This document shows positions 1 to 6,385 of a DNA stretch of 8,739 nucleotides, one piece after another. Position 1 is the stretch's first letter. Each line of letters opens with the position of its first letter. The stretch spans positions 1-8,739 of the forward strand of contig JAWLHS010000096.1 in NCBI GenBank assembly GCA_041690235.1. The letters are read 5' to 3'. The stretch is from SLSG01 sp041690235. Lineage in GTDB: Bacteria; Bacteroidota; Bacteroidia; Bacteroidales; UBA7960. The notes beneath the pieces are model-generated. The model did not search any database, had not been told where the DNA came from, and saw only the letters and a list, made by a program, of their open reading frames with translations. Made by a program: the position numbers and the translations under genes.

Positions 1-564
1 GCTTATCTGTGCGGCGACAATCCCGAGGAATTGTATGCCCTTCTTGAGAAATTTGATTATGCCACCCTGTATTTTGCAAATGTGGAAGAATGGATGCTGC
101 CCATCCTGACCCACCGCCACAAGATTGAATGGAAGCTTTCCACCCACCGGTATTATCTTTCGAAGGACAAAGTGGTGGATCCGCCTGATCTGGAATCCCG
201 TCGCCTGGATGCATCCCTGGCCGGGTACGTGTATGAAAACTCTGCCTATAAGGACTTTACCTCGGAGTTTTACATCAGGGACCGCCTGGATATGGATGTG
301 TCTGCGGGAATCTGGATTGACAACAAATTGGTGGGATGGGGACTCACCCATGACGACACCTCCCTGGGCTTTCTAAATGTTTTGCCTGAATTTCGCGGAA
401 AAGGCTTGGGCGAGAGTATTTTAAGGGCCCTGATTTTGGAAAAGCGCAAAAAAGGCAGCCAGATTTTTGTGAACATCGAACCCCATAACCATCAATCCAT
501 CAACCTGATCAAAAAGCTGGGGTTTTCGTACGACCGTGAAGTGAGTTGGGTGAAGTTAACTTAA
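1..564 (+). CDS. GNAT-family N-acyltransferase (5' partial)
   Basis: The reading frame is open from base 1, so the gene begins upstream of the window; 187 C-terminal residues are visible. It ends in TAA at 562-564. The C-terminal half carries the GNAT fold signature. A strand-rich segment (SAGIWIDNKLVGWGLTHDD, visible residues about 101-119) is followed by the acetyl-CoA pyrophosphate-binding loop LPEFRGKGLG (128-137, RGKGLG being the R/Q-x-x-G-x-G/A motif). The late GNAT helix NHQSINLIKKLGF (163-175) comes next. The form of the 'W.LTHDD.SLGFL.VLPE.RGKG' stretch resembles the FR47/glycine N-acyltransferase-like subgroup. The first 90 or so visible residues (two aromatic-rich blocks) are not recognised. 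Substrate is unknown: a small amine, an amino acid or a protein N-terminus are all possible. It converges on mrpG with an 11-bp gap and is probably unrelated to the antiporter. The TTG at 31 is not a credible start, because homologous-looking sequence continues upstream. Confidence 0.85.
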   Translation, partial: AYLCGDNPEELYALLEKFDYATLYFANVEEWMLPILTHRHKIEWKLSTHRYYLSKDKVVDPPDLESRRLDASLAGYVYENSAYKDFTSEFYIRDRLDMDVSAGIWIDNKLVGWGLTHDDTSLGFLNVLPEFRGKGLGESILRALILEKRKKGSQIFVNIEPHNHQSINLIKKLGFSYDREVSWVKLT

Positions 565-575
565 CGATCCGGTTC

Positions 576-962
576 CTACAATTTCCCGGCGTCGATCTGT
601 CCGTCTTCCCCCCTGTCGGTGTTGTCCGATTCCCGGCGATCCATTTCCTCACGCAATTCATCCATTTCATAGCCTTCCCCTGTGGGAACCTCCATGCGGT
701 GCGAAACCCTGGCGATCATATGGGCCCCGATGGGCGCAGTAAAGATCACGAAAAGCACCACCATCAAAGCCTCAATGCCAACCATCCATCCCGGGTACCA
801 TAGAAATACCGCGGCAAGCATGAGGATGGCACCAAGTGACGCCGCCTTGGTGATGGCATGCATACGCATGTACACATCGGGTAGTTTAACAACCCCGATG
901 GCTGCCACAAGCATGAACAGGGCGCCCGACATCAGCAATATTGATACGATCCATTCCATCAT
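576..962 (-). CDS. mrpG: Mrp Na+/H+ antiporter subunit G
   Basis: Small membrane subunit of the Mrp/Mnh cation/proton antiporter, last gene of the operon, 128 aa. Three membrane segments are predicted by eye (about residues 5-25, 37-57 and 60-82). The family signature GVVKLPDVYMRMHAITKAAS (23-42) and the FTAPIGAHMIARVSHR stretch (about 74-89) are both clear. MrpG is required for assembly and activity of the complex in studied bacteria, but its own transport role is not settled. The ATG at 962 overlaps the mrpF TGA in an ATGA arrangement, which suggests translational coupling. The 35-40 residues after the last membrane segment are hydrophilic and strongly acidic (several E/D clusters) and likely lie in the cytoplasm. 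The gene ends in TAG, 11 bp from the convergent GNAT gene. No convincing terminator hairpin with a T-run follows it. Confidence 0.95.
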   Translation of the reverse strand: MMEWIVSILLMSGALFMLVAAIGVVKLPDVYMRMHAITKAASLGAILMLAAVFLWYPGWMVGIEALMVVLFVIFTAPIGAHMIARVSHRMEVPTGEGYEMDELREEMDRRESDNTDRGEDGQIDAGKL

Positions 963-1249
963 TGATCCAGCCTCCTTTTTAAGAATTTGGCAAATGCGAT
1001 ATTGCCCATAAACACCAACAAAGCAATGGCAACCGCGACATTCAGGTAAACGGTTTGTCCCGTCTGCATGATATAGGTGATGATCAGTCCGATGACCACC
1101 GAAGCCACCAGGTCCATCACCACGATGCGGTCAGGCAGGGAAGGCCCGGTAAGCAGCCGGTACAAACCGGCAAAAAGGGAAATGCTCAGGCAGGCAAAAC
1201 TGAAGTATATGGCAAAGTTTAGTATGGGAAATGACTCTATATTGTTCAT
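959..1249 (-). CDS. mrpF: Mrp Na+/H+ antiporter subunit F
   Basis: Small three-helix membrane subunit of the Mrp complex (PF04066, MrpF/PhaF type), 96 aa from the chosen ATG at 1249. Membrane segments lie near residues 11-33, 43-62 and 66-87. The family hallmark GPSLPDRIVVMDLVAS (35-50) is present, with Asp40 and Asp46; the conserved P-D region is implicated in Na+ or bile salt handling in relatives. A longer reading from TTG at 1267 would add six residues and overlap the mrpE stop codon. I prefer the ATG because it leaves 10 bp after the mrpE TAA and gives the usual family length. There is no clear Shine-Dalgarno sequence. The TGA overlaps the mrpG start by 4 bp. Confidence 0.94.
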   Translation of the reverse strand: MNNIESFPILNFAIYFSFACLSISLFAGLYRLLTGPSLPDRIVVMDLVASVVIGLIITYIMQTGQTVYLNVAVAIALLVFMGNIAFAKFLKRRLDQ

Positions 1250-1259
1250 GGTCAATGGC

Positions 1260-1604
1260 TTAGTCAAATATTAACCGGATGCGTTGCTCCAGTTCCGTTT
1301 TGATTTTTTGAATGAATTGTTCTTTATCGTAAAGATACATGGCGTGGACGTAAATCTTCTTCTTGTCGGCCGACATGTCCACCGTCAGGCTCCCGGGGGT
1401 CATGGATATCAGGTTGACCAGTGCGATAATGGCGGTATCGCTTTTGAGATCGACCGGTACCTCAACGATGCCGGGACGCATCAGGTCTTTCGGGGTCAAT
1501 ATATCGTATGCAACGAAGAGACTCGAAAGGACCAGCTCTTTCAGGTAATAGAAGATGAAAAAGATCAGCCTCACAATTCGCACGGGCATTCGAAAAAGTT
1601 GCAT
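1260..1604 (-). CDS. mrpE: Mrp Na+/H+ antiporter subunit E, N-terminally short
   Basis: Fifth gene of the operon, 114 aa. It matches the middle and C-terminal part of the MrpE/MnhE family (PF01899). There is one membrane segment with basic flanks (about 10-33), then VPVDLKSDTAIIALVNLISM (49-68), TPGSLTVDMSADKKKIYVHA (69-88, the soluble domain signature) and a charged C-terminal helix. Canonical members such as S. aureus MnhE1 (about 159 aa) have roughly 47 further N-terminal residues with two membrane segments; these are missing here. Reading back from ATG 1604, the same frame reaches a TGA 60 nt upstream without any ATG, GTG or TTG, and the other frames there encode only charged, non-hydrophobic sequence. 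So the short form is not just a misplaced start. It may still be functional, since the conserved domain is intact. No Shine-Dalgarno sequence is seen. The 90-bp gap to mrpD is the widest in the operon and is repeat-rich. Confidence 0.88.
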   Translation of the reverse strand: MQLFRMPVRIVRLIFFIFYYLKELVLSSLFVAYDILTPKDLMRPGIVEVPVDLKSDTAIIALVNLISMTPGSLTVDMSADKKKIYVHAMYLYDKEQFIQKIKTELEQRIRLIFD

Positions 1605-1621
1605 TGACTGGCTTGTGTTTG

Positions 1622-1647
1622 TTTTCTTTTCTTTTCTTTTCTTTTTC
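1622..1647. repeat. Pentanucleotide TTTTC tandem repeat upstream of mrpE
   Basis: Four perfect TTTTC units (1622-1641) are followed by one unit with an extra T (1642-1647). On the coding (minus) strand this is a purine-only GAAAA tract 18 to 43 nt upstream of the mrpE ATG, within the mrpD-mrpE gap. Such tracts are prone to slippage. The G/A-rich RNA could also serve as a loose ribosome loading region for mrpE, which lacks a Shine-Dalgarno site. Confidence 0.9.
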
Positions 1648-1680
1648 TGTCTGGGTTGGCCTGTTCAGTTTTCCTTTCCC

Positions 1681-1706
1681 TTATTGCTTTCCCCTTATTG
1701 CTTTCC
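1681..1706. repeat. 14-bp tandem duplication spanning the mrpD stop
   Basis: TTATTGCTTTCCCC at 1681-1694 is followed directly by TTATTGCTTTCC at 1695-1706, a period of 14 bp. The mrpD stop codon (TAA, complement of 1695-1697) and its last codons GKQ lie in the second copy. The first copy therefore repeats the GGAAAGCAATAA stop sequence just downstream of the gene. Confidence 0.85.
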
Positions 1707-3182
1707 AAGCACCGCCTCTATATATAGTGTCGGATTGGTTACCTGCAGGGCAGCATGGTTGCAGACTTCGATCACCGGACCCGCAAAGACGCCCAGGAGA
1801 ATGACTGCGGCGGCCAGCAAACTGGTGGCAATGAGGGCGGACCTGCCAACGGGCCCCTGTTGTCGGCCTTCTTCCGGTTCTTTTTTCCAGTAGGCCTCAT
1901 TCCAGATTTTGACCATGGAGAACAAGGTAAACAAGCCAACCAGTATGGCCACGGCCGTAATGGTGTATTCGCCCGCCTCAAAGCCCCCTTTGATCAGAAA
2001 AAATTTGCCAAAAAAGCCCGGCAGGGGGGGGATTCCCGCCAGCGACATGGCAGGGATAAAGAACAACAAAGCCAGAAACGGCATGGATTTGTACAGGCCC
2101 CCCAGGTACTTCAGGTCGTAGCTCCCCGACCGTTGATATACCAGTCCGCCGGCCAGAAAAGTGGCCGTCTTTGACAACATATTGTGAACGGTAAAATATA
2201 TGGCCGCGGCCACCGCGTTGACGGTAAAAATGGCCAGGCCCATGACCATGTACCCGACCTGGCTGATGATGTGGAATGACAATATCTTTCGAATGTCAAA
2301 CTGGGAGGCGGCCATCAGCACCCCCACCGACATGGTGAGTCCGGCAACAACCAGCAGGAAAACTTTCCAGAACATGACGTCCTGCACCACGAAGAGGCTG
2401 TAAAAGCGAAACATGGTGTAGATACCCACCTTGGTGAGGGTTCCCGCAAAAAGTGCGGTAATGGCCACCGGTGGGGTATGGTAGGAGGCAGGAAGCCAGA
2501 AGAAAAATGGAAAGAGGGCCGATTTAACACTGAAGGCGATAAAGAAAAGCATCAGGGCCCCGTTGATGTAAGGCATCTCCTCCCAGTTTCGCATCTTTTG
2601 CGCCAGGTCCGCCATGTTCAGTGTCCCGGCCTGTCCGTACATGATCCCGATGGCTGCAACGAAAAAAATGGAGGCCACAAAGCTGATGGTCACGTATTTG
2701 ACACTCCCCCTGAGCTGTTCGGCCGATCCGCCCAGGGCGATCAAAACGAAGGAGGAAGTAAGCATCACCTCGTACCATACGTACATATTGAATATATCCC
2801 CGGTGATAAAGGCACCGTTCACCCCCATCAGCAGTCCGAATACCAGCGGGTAATAGCCCGCGGTCTGCCTCTCCCTGTCGATAAATCCGGGGGAGTAGAC
2901 CATGACCACCAGGGCCACGAAGGCGGTGGTGGTCAGCATGATGCTTGCCAAAAGGTCGGCCACCAGGGTGATTCCGTAGGGGGCTGGCCAGGAGCCCATC
3001 TGCATGGTGGTGATGCCGCTTTGGCGGACCTCCAGCAAGAGGATCAGAGACACGGCGGTAAGTGTTATGGCGGCCAGCACGCTGAAGACTTGCTGAAACA
3101 GCAGCCACCGGCGGGTAAAGATCAATACCACCATAAACAACAGCGGAAGCAGAATGGGAGCAGCCAACAATATCATCTTCAT
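1695..3182 (-). CDS. mrpD: Mrp Na+/H+ antiporter subunit D (NuoN/NuoM-like)
   Basis: Proton-translocating membrane subunit of the Mrp complex, 495 aa, of normal length, with about 14 membrane segments (Proton_antipo_M, PF00361). The charged membrane residues expected of an active subunit are present. Glu138 sits in WYEVMLTSSF, Lys220 in FSVKSALFPF and Lys251 in GTLTKVGIY. His333 and Lys338 lie in the broken helix TVHNMLSKTATF, and Lys393 in PGFFGKFFL. Glu138 and Lys220 match the essential MrpD Glu137 and Lys219 of Bacillus pseudofirmus OF4. The start ATG at 3182 overlaps the mrpC TGA by 4 bp (ATGA); a second Met at codon 3 is also possible. An eight-C run (coding strand) encodes part of the conserved GIPPLPGF loop. 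The gene ends in TAA inside a 14-bp tandem duplication. MrpD and MrpA are paralogues of the complex I antiporter-like subunits. Confidence 0.97.
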   Translation of the reverse strand: MKMILLAAPILLPLLFMVVLIFTRRWLLFQQVFSVLAAITLTAVSLILLLEVRQSGITTMQMGSWPAPYGITLVADLLASIMLTTTAFVALVVMVYSPGFIDRERQTAGYYPLVFGLLMGVNGAFITGDIFNMYVWYEVMLTSSFVLIALGGSAEQLRGSVKYVTISFVASIFFVAAIGIMYGQAGTLNMADLAQKMRNWEEMPYINGALMLFFIAFSVKSALFPFFFWLPASYHTPPVAITALFAGTLTKVGIYTMFRFYSLFVVQDVMFWKVFLLVVAGLTMSVGVLMAASQFDIRKILSFHIISQVGYMVMGLAIFTVNAVAAAIYFTVHNMLSKTATFLAGGLVYQRSGSYDLKYLGGLYKSMPFLALLFFIPAMSLAGIPPLPGFFGKFFLIKGGFEAGEYTITAVAILVGLFTLFSMVKIWNEAYWKKEPEEGRQQGPVGRSALIATSLLAAAVILLGVFAGPVIEVCNHAALQVTNPTLYIEAVLGKQ

Positions 3183-3520
3183 TCGTTTTCAGAAAGTTCG
3201 TCTAAATCAACCGTTTTGGTGACACTGTAGAAACGGTAAACAAGTACCAGCGCAAAGGCCGTCACCCCCAGTCCGATGACTATGGCCGTCAGGATAAGCG
3301 CCTGTGGCAGCGGATCGGCCATCATCCCGGTCTCCCCGGCCAGGTTTCTGATAAAAGCCGGATACCCCCGTGTCAGTCCGCCAGCTACAAAAAGCAACAT
3401 ATTGGTGGCATGGCCCAGGAAAATCAGTCCGAGGACCAGCTTGAAAATATTTCTTCGAAGCAGCAGGTAAACAGCCGATCCGTATAATACACCAATTAAT
3501 ACAGCGAGCAGAATAAGCAT
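3179..3520 (-). CDS. mrpC: Mrp Na+/H+ antiporter subunit C (NuoK-like)
   Basis: Three-helix membrane subunit homologous to NuoK of complex I (PF00420), 113 aa, normal family length. Helices lie at about residues 2-21, 28-49 and 73-96. Signatures are GLIFLGHATNMLLF (about 31-44) and the highly conserved ADPLPQALILTAIVIG (68-83), which precedes helix 3. A hydrophilic acidic tail ends the protein. The start ATG at 3520 is supported by AAAGGA on the coding strand about 7-8 nt upstream, one of only two convincing Shine-Dalgarno sites in the window. It lies 22 bp after the mrpB stop, and its own stop overlaps mrpD by 4 bp. In the complex it packs beside MrpD and MrpA, where NuoK-like subunits pass protons laterally. 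Confidence 0.96.
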   Translation of the reverse strand: MLILLAVLIGVLYGSAVYLLLRRNIFKLVLGLIFLGHATNMLLFVAGGLTRGYPAFIRNLAGETGMMADPLPQALILTAIVIGLGVTAFALVLVYRFYSVTKTVDLDELSENE

Positions 3521-3542
3521 GGGTTTATTCCTTTGTTATCAT

Positions 3543-3956
3543 TTATTCTTCCATTATTGAGAACATCACCAGCGTAAGCATGCCGGCCACGGTGAAGTAA
3601 ACACCCAGGTCGAACAAGAGCGGGGTTCCCAGTTTCAGTTCCACCAAGGTCCCGGGAAACAAAACCGTCCATTCTCCCGTCATAAAAAGATGTCCGGAGA
3701 AAAGCGCAGGAATACCGCTTGCCAGCGCAATGAGGAGTCCGACGGCCGTGAGTGTCACGGGACTGAAAAAAATGCTTTCCTGGGTTTTTTTGACCCCGAA
3801 GCCCATGGCATATAAAATGAAGGCGGTGCCAAGCATGAGGCCCCCGATAAATCCTCCCCCGGGTTCATTATGACCGCGGTACAGGACCACAAAGGAGAGC
3901 ACGATCAGCAAGGGTCGCATATGGCGCGCAGCGATCTGCAAAATGACTGATTCCAT
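3543..3956 (-). CDS. mrpB: Mrp Na+/H+ antiporter subunit B (MnhB)
   Basis: Four-helix membrane subunit of the MnhB family (PF04039), 137 aa, of normal length. Family motifs are RGHNEPGGGFIGGLMLG (about 27-43), with the conserved GGGFxGG turn, and LGTPLLFDLGVYFTVAGML (about 109-127). The second ends in the conserved Asp-x-Gly-V-Y/F helix. It ends MFSIMEE. In the Mrp complex it pairs with the C-terminal domain of MrpA, corresponding to part of NuoJ/NuoH-side membrane arms in complex I relatives. The ATG at 3956 lies 2 bp after the mrpA TAG, so the two are very likely translated in a coupled manner. No strong Shine-Dalgarno sequence is visible at the end of mrpA. Confidence 0.96.
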   Translation of the reverse strand: MESVILQIAARHMRPLLIVLSFVVLYRGHNEPGGGFIGGLMLGTAFILYAMGFGVKKTQESIFFSPVTLTAVGLLIALASGIPALFSGHLFMTGEWTVLFPGTLVELKLGTPLLFDLGVYFTVAGMLTLVMFSIMEE

Positions 3957-3958
3957 GG

Positions 3959-6268
3959 CTATTGTTTGGTTAATTTGATCATGGAATAAATGCCCAGGGC
4001 GGCGATGGCAATGACGGTGATCTCCCCCAGGGTGTCAAAAGCCCGGAAGTCGACCAAAATGACGTTCACGATGTTTCGTCCGAAGGCTTCCGTGTAACTG
4101 CTTTCCTTAAAAAACCCGGAAATGGGTTCCTCCATCTGGGTGCTCCCTGCCTGCAGTACCAGTACCATCATGAATGTACCGACCAGGGTGGCCACCAGTC
4201 CGTCGCGCATACGTGCGCCCGTTTCGGAATACTTGACATATTTCGGCAGGTGGTAGAGAACGGCTGCGGCCAGGATGATCATCAGCACTTCCACCATGAC
4301 CATGGTGATGGCCAGGTCGACCCCGCTGAACGCAATGAAGATGATGGTGATGCCAAATCCGATCACACCCATGGCGATCAGGGCGATGAGCCGGGAGTGC
4401 GACACCACGGCCGAGAAGGCGGCAGCAATGATCAGTGCCACCACGGCCACCAGGTTCAGCGGCAATGTGGAGAAGTCCAGCTCCAGGACCAGGGGATCGG
4501 TTCGCCATATGATGGCCCAGACAAGCAGGGAGGCCACAACAAACAATGTCATCAGGTAAAAACGGTGGTAGCCGTGCTGAATGTTACTTGTCTGTTCCTT
4601 GGTAAAATACAGAAAACGGTCGATACCTGTTGAGAACAGCCTGGAAAACTCCCTGGTGAAAAAGCGAAGATTGATTTTTTCGGCCAGGCCCATCAGGGCC
4701 TGCTTGTATTTATATGCCAGAGCCCCTGTCAGAACGGTCAGGGCGCTTAATCCGAGCACCAGGTTAAACCCGTGCCAGATCTTTAGTTTGACGGCGGCAA
4801 TGCCCGGGCTGATTGAGATGACCGCACTGGATGTCAGGGGCGTTGCGATAGATGCCGGAAACAGGCCCAGCATCAGGCTGGCCAATACCAGCAGAAAAGG
4901 ACCGATTATCAATGCCAGGGAGGGAGCAACGGGGGTTTTTGAGTAGGCGGGGGACTTGCCAGCAAAAACATCCAGCCAAAGCCTCAACGAAAGGAAAACC
5001 AGGATGACGTTAGTAAAGAAGCTTGCGGCGAAAAAAAGGTAGCGCCAGTTTGGGGCGTAGACTTTGGCTTCGTAAATCAGCTCCTTGCCGATGAAGCCAA
5101 GAAGGGGCGGGATGCCCGACATGGAAACAAGGGCCAGCCCCATCACAATGGCTGCCAGCGGCATAAACCGGTAGAGTCCGCCGAGCCTGTTGATGTCCCT
5201 GGTGCCGCTCATCTTTTCGATGTTCCCGGCCATCATAAACAGGGTGCCTTTATACAGGGCATGCACCACGAGGAAAATGACCATGGCGTTGATGGCATAT
5301 TGCGTACCGATCCCGATCAGCAAAACCAGGGTCCCCAGGGCACTTACGGTGGTGTAAGCCAGGATGCGTTTCAGGTCGGTCTGGGTGATGCTTAGCCATG
5401 CGCCTGCCACCATGGTGGTTGCCCCGAAAACAGACAAAAGAATATACCAAAGTTCCGTACCCCCCATCACGGGATTAAGCCTGGCCAGCAAAAACACCCC
5501 GGCTTTGACCATGGTGGCCGAATGCAGAAACGCACTGACGGGCGAAGGGGCGGCCATCGCCCCGGGCAGCCAGAAGTGAAAGGGAAACTGGGCGGATTTG
5601 GTGAATGCGCCTGCCAGAATCAGCAGCAGGGCGGGAAGGTAGAGGTGGCTGGAACGCATGGCCTCCGGATTGGCCAGCAAGGCCTGTATCTCGTAAGTAC
5701 CATATGGAATGCCCATCAGCACAAACCCACCCAAAAGGGCCAGTCCGCCGAATCCCGTAATCAGCAAAGCCTGCAAGGCTGCTGAGCGGGCTTCGGGTTT
5801 TTCGTGATGGTAGCCGATCAGCAGATAGGAGCTGATGCTGGTGAGTTCCCAGAAAACAAACATGGTGATCAGGTTGCCCGAAACCACCACCCCCAGCATG
5901 GAGGCCATAAAGAAGATCAGATAACCGGTAAACCGGCCTTTCATGGGATAGGGCCGCATGTAATACCCTGAATATACGAGGATAAATGTTCCGATACCCA
6001 AAACGATCAGACTGAACAGGATGCTGAGTCCGTCGATGTAAAACGAAAAGTCAATGCCATAAACCGGGATCCAGGCATAGCGCTCCGAGACCACCTGACC
6101 CAGGTTGATTTCGGGCAGCAGGCTGAGAAAGTATAAAAACCCTGAAAACGGGAAAAAGGCGTAGATCCATCCCCCGGCATTTCCCAGAAACTTTCGGGTA
6201 AAGGGGGCAAGCCCTGCCAAAACGAACAAAATCAAAACAAGCAGTCCTGTAGTCATTGGCGTCAGCAT
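3959..6268 (-). CDS. mrpA: Mrp Na+/H+ antiporter subunit A (NuoL-like, with MrpA C-terminal domain)
   Basis: Largest subunit and first gene of the operon, 769 aa, close to the roughly 770-800 aa of group 1 MrpA proteins. Residues 1-470 form a NuoL-like proton-channel domain (PF00662 and PF00361). It contains Glu141 in FVFWELTSISSYLL, Lys224 in AFTKSAQFPFHFW, His249 and Lys255 in SAFLHSATMVKAG, and Lys300 in TDLKRILAY. Further along are His336 and Lys340 in VVHALYKGTL and Lys395 in GFIGKELIYEA. After a further helix pair, residues about 570-769 carry the MrpA-specific domain. It has SGVDLAITMVMVEVLMIILA (648-667, with Glu660) and the terminal VDFRAFDTLGEI (739-750) followed by a last helix. 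All key residues seen in active homologues are present. ATG 6268 is the best start, although a T-run reaches to within 3 nt of it and there is no Shine-Dalgarno site. Control may occur through leader hairpins. Confidence 0.97.
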   Translation of the reverse strand: MLTPMTTGLLVLILFVLAGLAPFTRKFLGNAGGWIYAFFPFSGFLYFLSLLPEINLGQVVSERYAWIPVYGIDFSFYIDGLSILFSLIVLGIGTFILVYSGYYMRPYPMKGRFTGYLIFFMASMLGVVVSGNLITMFVFWELTSISSYLLIGYHHEKPEARSAALQALLITGFGGLALLGGFVLMGIPYGTYEIQALLANPEAMRSSHLYLPALLLILAGAFTKSAQFPFHFWLPGAMAAPSPVSAFLHSATMVKAGVFLLARLNPVMGGTELWYILLSVFGATTMVAGAWLSITQTDLKRILAYTTVSALGTLVLLIGIGTQYAINAMVIFLVVHALYKGTLFMMAGNIEKMSGTRDINRLGGLYRFMPLAAIVMGLALVSMSGIPPLLGFIGKELIYEAKVYAPNWRYLFFAASFFTNVILVFLSLRLWLDVFAGKSPAYSKTPVAPSLALIIGPFLLVLASLMLGLFPASIATPLTSSAVISISPGIAAVKLKIWHGFNLVLGLSALTVLTGALAYKYKQALMGLAEKINLRFFTREFSRLFSTGIDRFLYFTKEQTSNIQHGYHRFYLMTLFVVASLLVWAIIWRTDPLVLELDFSTLPLNLVAVVALIIAAAFSAVVSHSRLIALIAMGVIGFGITIIFIAFSGVDLAITMVMVEVLMIILAAAVLYHLPKYVKYSETGARMRDGLVATLVGTFMMVLVLQAGSTQMEEPISGFFKESSYTEAFGRNIVNVILVDFRAFDTLGEITVIAIAALGIYSMIKLTKQ

Positions 6269-6271
6269 CTC

Positions 6272-6294
6272 AAAAAAAAACCGGTTTTAACCGG
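6272..6294 (-). terminator. Intrinsic-terminator-like hairpin in the mrpA leader (candidate attenuator)
   Basis: Reading the minus strand, CCGGTT-AA-AACCGG (complement of 6294-6281) can fold as a 5-bp GC-rich stem with a TAAA loop. It is followed at once by nine T (complement of 6280-6272), then GAG and the mrpA ATG. This has the layout of a Rho-independent terminator, but it points into mrpA with no upstream minus-strand gene to end before it within more than 275 bp. It would therefore act on mrpA transcription itself. The stem is short, so real termination is unproven. A DNA operator is the alternative reading. Confidence 0.45.
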
Positions 6295-6306
6295 ATCAGG
6301 TTAAAA
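6285..6306 (-). promoter_or_regulatory. Alternative hairpin overlapping the mrpA leader terminator
   Basis: A perfect 8-bp inverted repeat, TTTTAACC-(6 nt)-GGTTAAAA, spans the complement of 6306-6285. Its 3' arm uses the same GGTTAA bases as the 5' arm and loop of the terminator-like hairpin, so the two cannot form together. This is the geometry of an antiterminator, though the stem is AT-rich (2 GC pairs). A tandem operator built from GGTTAA/TTAACC half-sites would look the same. Confidence 0.4.
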
Positions 6307-6310
6307 TTAC

Positions 6311-6344
6311 TGAATTTACCGTTTTATAACACCCGTTTGGCAAA
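6311..6344 (-). promoter_or_regulatory. Possible mrp operon promoter
   Basis: On the minus strand, TTTG (complement of 6344-6341) and TAAATTCA (complement of 6318-6311) resemble the Bacteroidota -33 TTTG and -7 TAnnTTTG boxes. The -7 box matches 5 of the 6 defined positions, but the 22-bp spacing is a little long. The -33 element lies in a perfect 11-bp palindrome GTTTG-G-CAAAC (6335-6345), which could be a repressor site. It would start RNA near 6304, leaving a leader that consists of little more than the hairpins. This is weak evidence from boxes alone. Confidence 0.25.
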
Positions 6345-6385
6345 CTTTGTTTATGAACATTGAAAAAATAACAACGGAAAATAGT

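Noticed and set aside
555..565. GTTAA-C-TTAAC palindrome at the GNAT stop codon, considered as a terminator for the convergent genes
   Set aside because: The stem is five AT-rich pairs with a one-base centre and no T-run on either strand, so it is too weak to call.
2524..3108. 194-codon minus-strand frame inside mrpD
   Set aside because: Out-of-frame shadow of mrpD with Arg/His/Gly-rich composition and no family character.
2478..3230. 250-codon open frame on the plus strand opposite mrpD
   Set aside because: It lies fully antisense to a conserved gene. Its product is rich in His, Gln and Gly with no hydrophobic core or known motif, and there is no ribosome binding site. It is a by-product of mrpD codon use.
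4107..4508. 133-codon minus-strand frame inside mrpA
   Set aside because: Out-of-frame shadow of the conserved MrpA C-terminal domain with no independent support.
3959..6268. Reading the mrpA/mrpD genes as complex I subunits NuoL/NuoN
   Set aside because: The MrpA C-terminal domain and the neighbouring B, C, E, F and G genes in order identify an Mrp antiporter; no nuoA-K gene is present.
6316..6360. 14-codon minus-strand frame (ATG at 6360, TAA at 6316) that could be a leader peptide for the mrpA hairpins
   Set aside because: There is no Shine-Dalgarno site and no run of a regulatory codon, and the proposed promoter would start downstream of it. It would matter only if the transcription start is mapped upstream of 6360.
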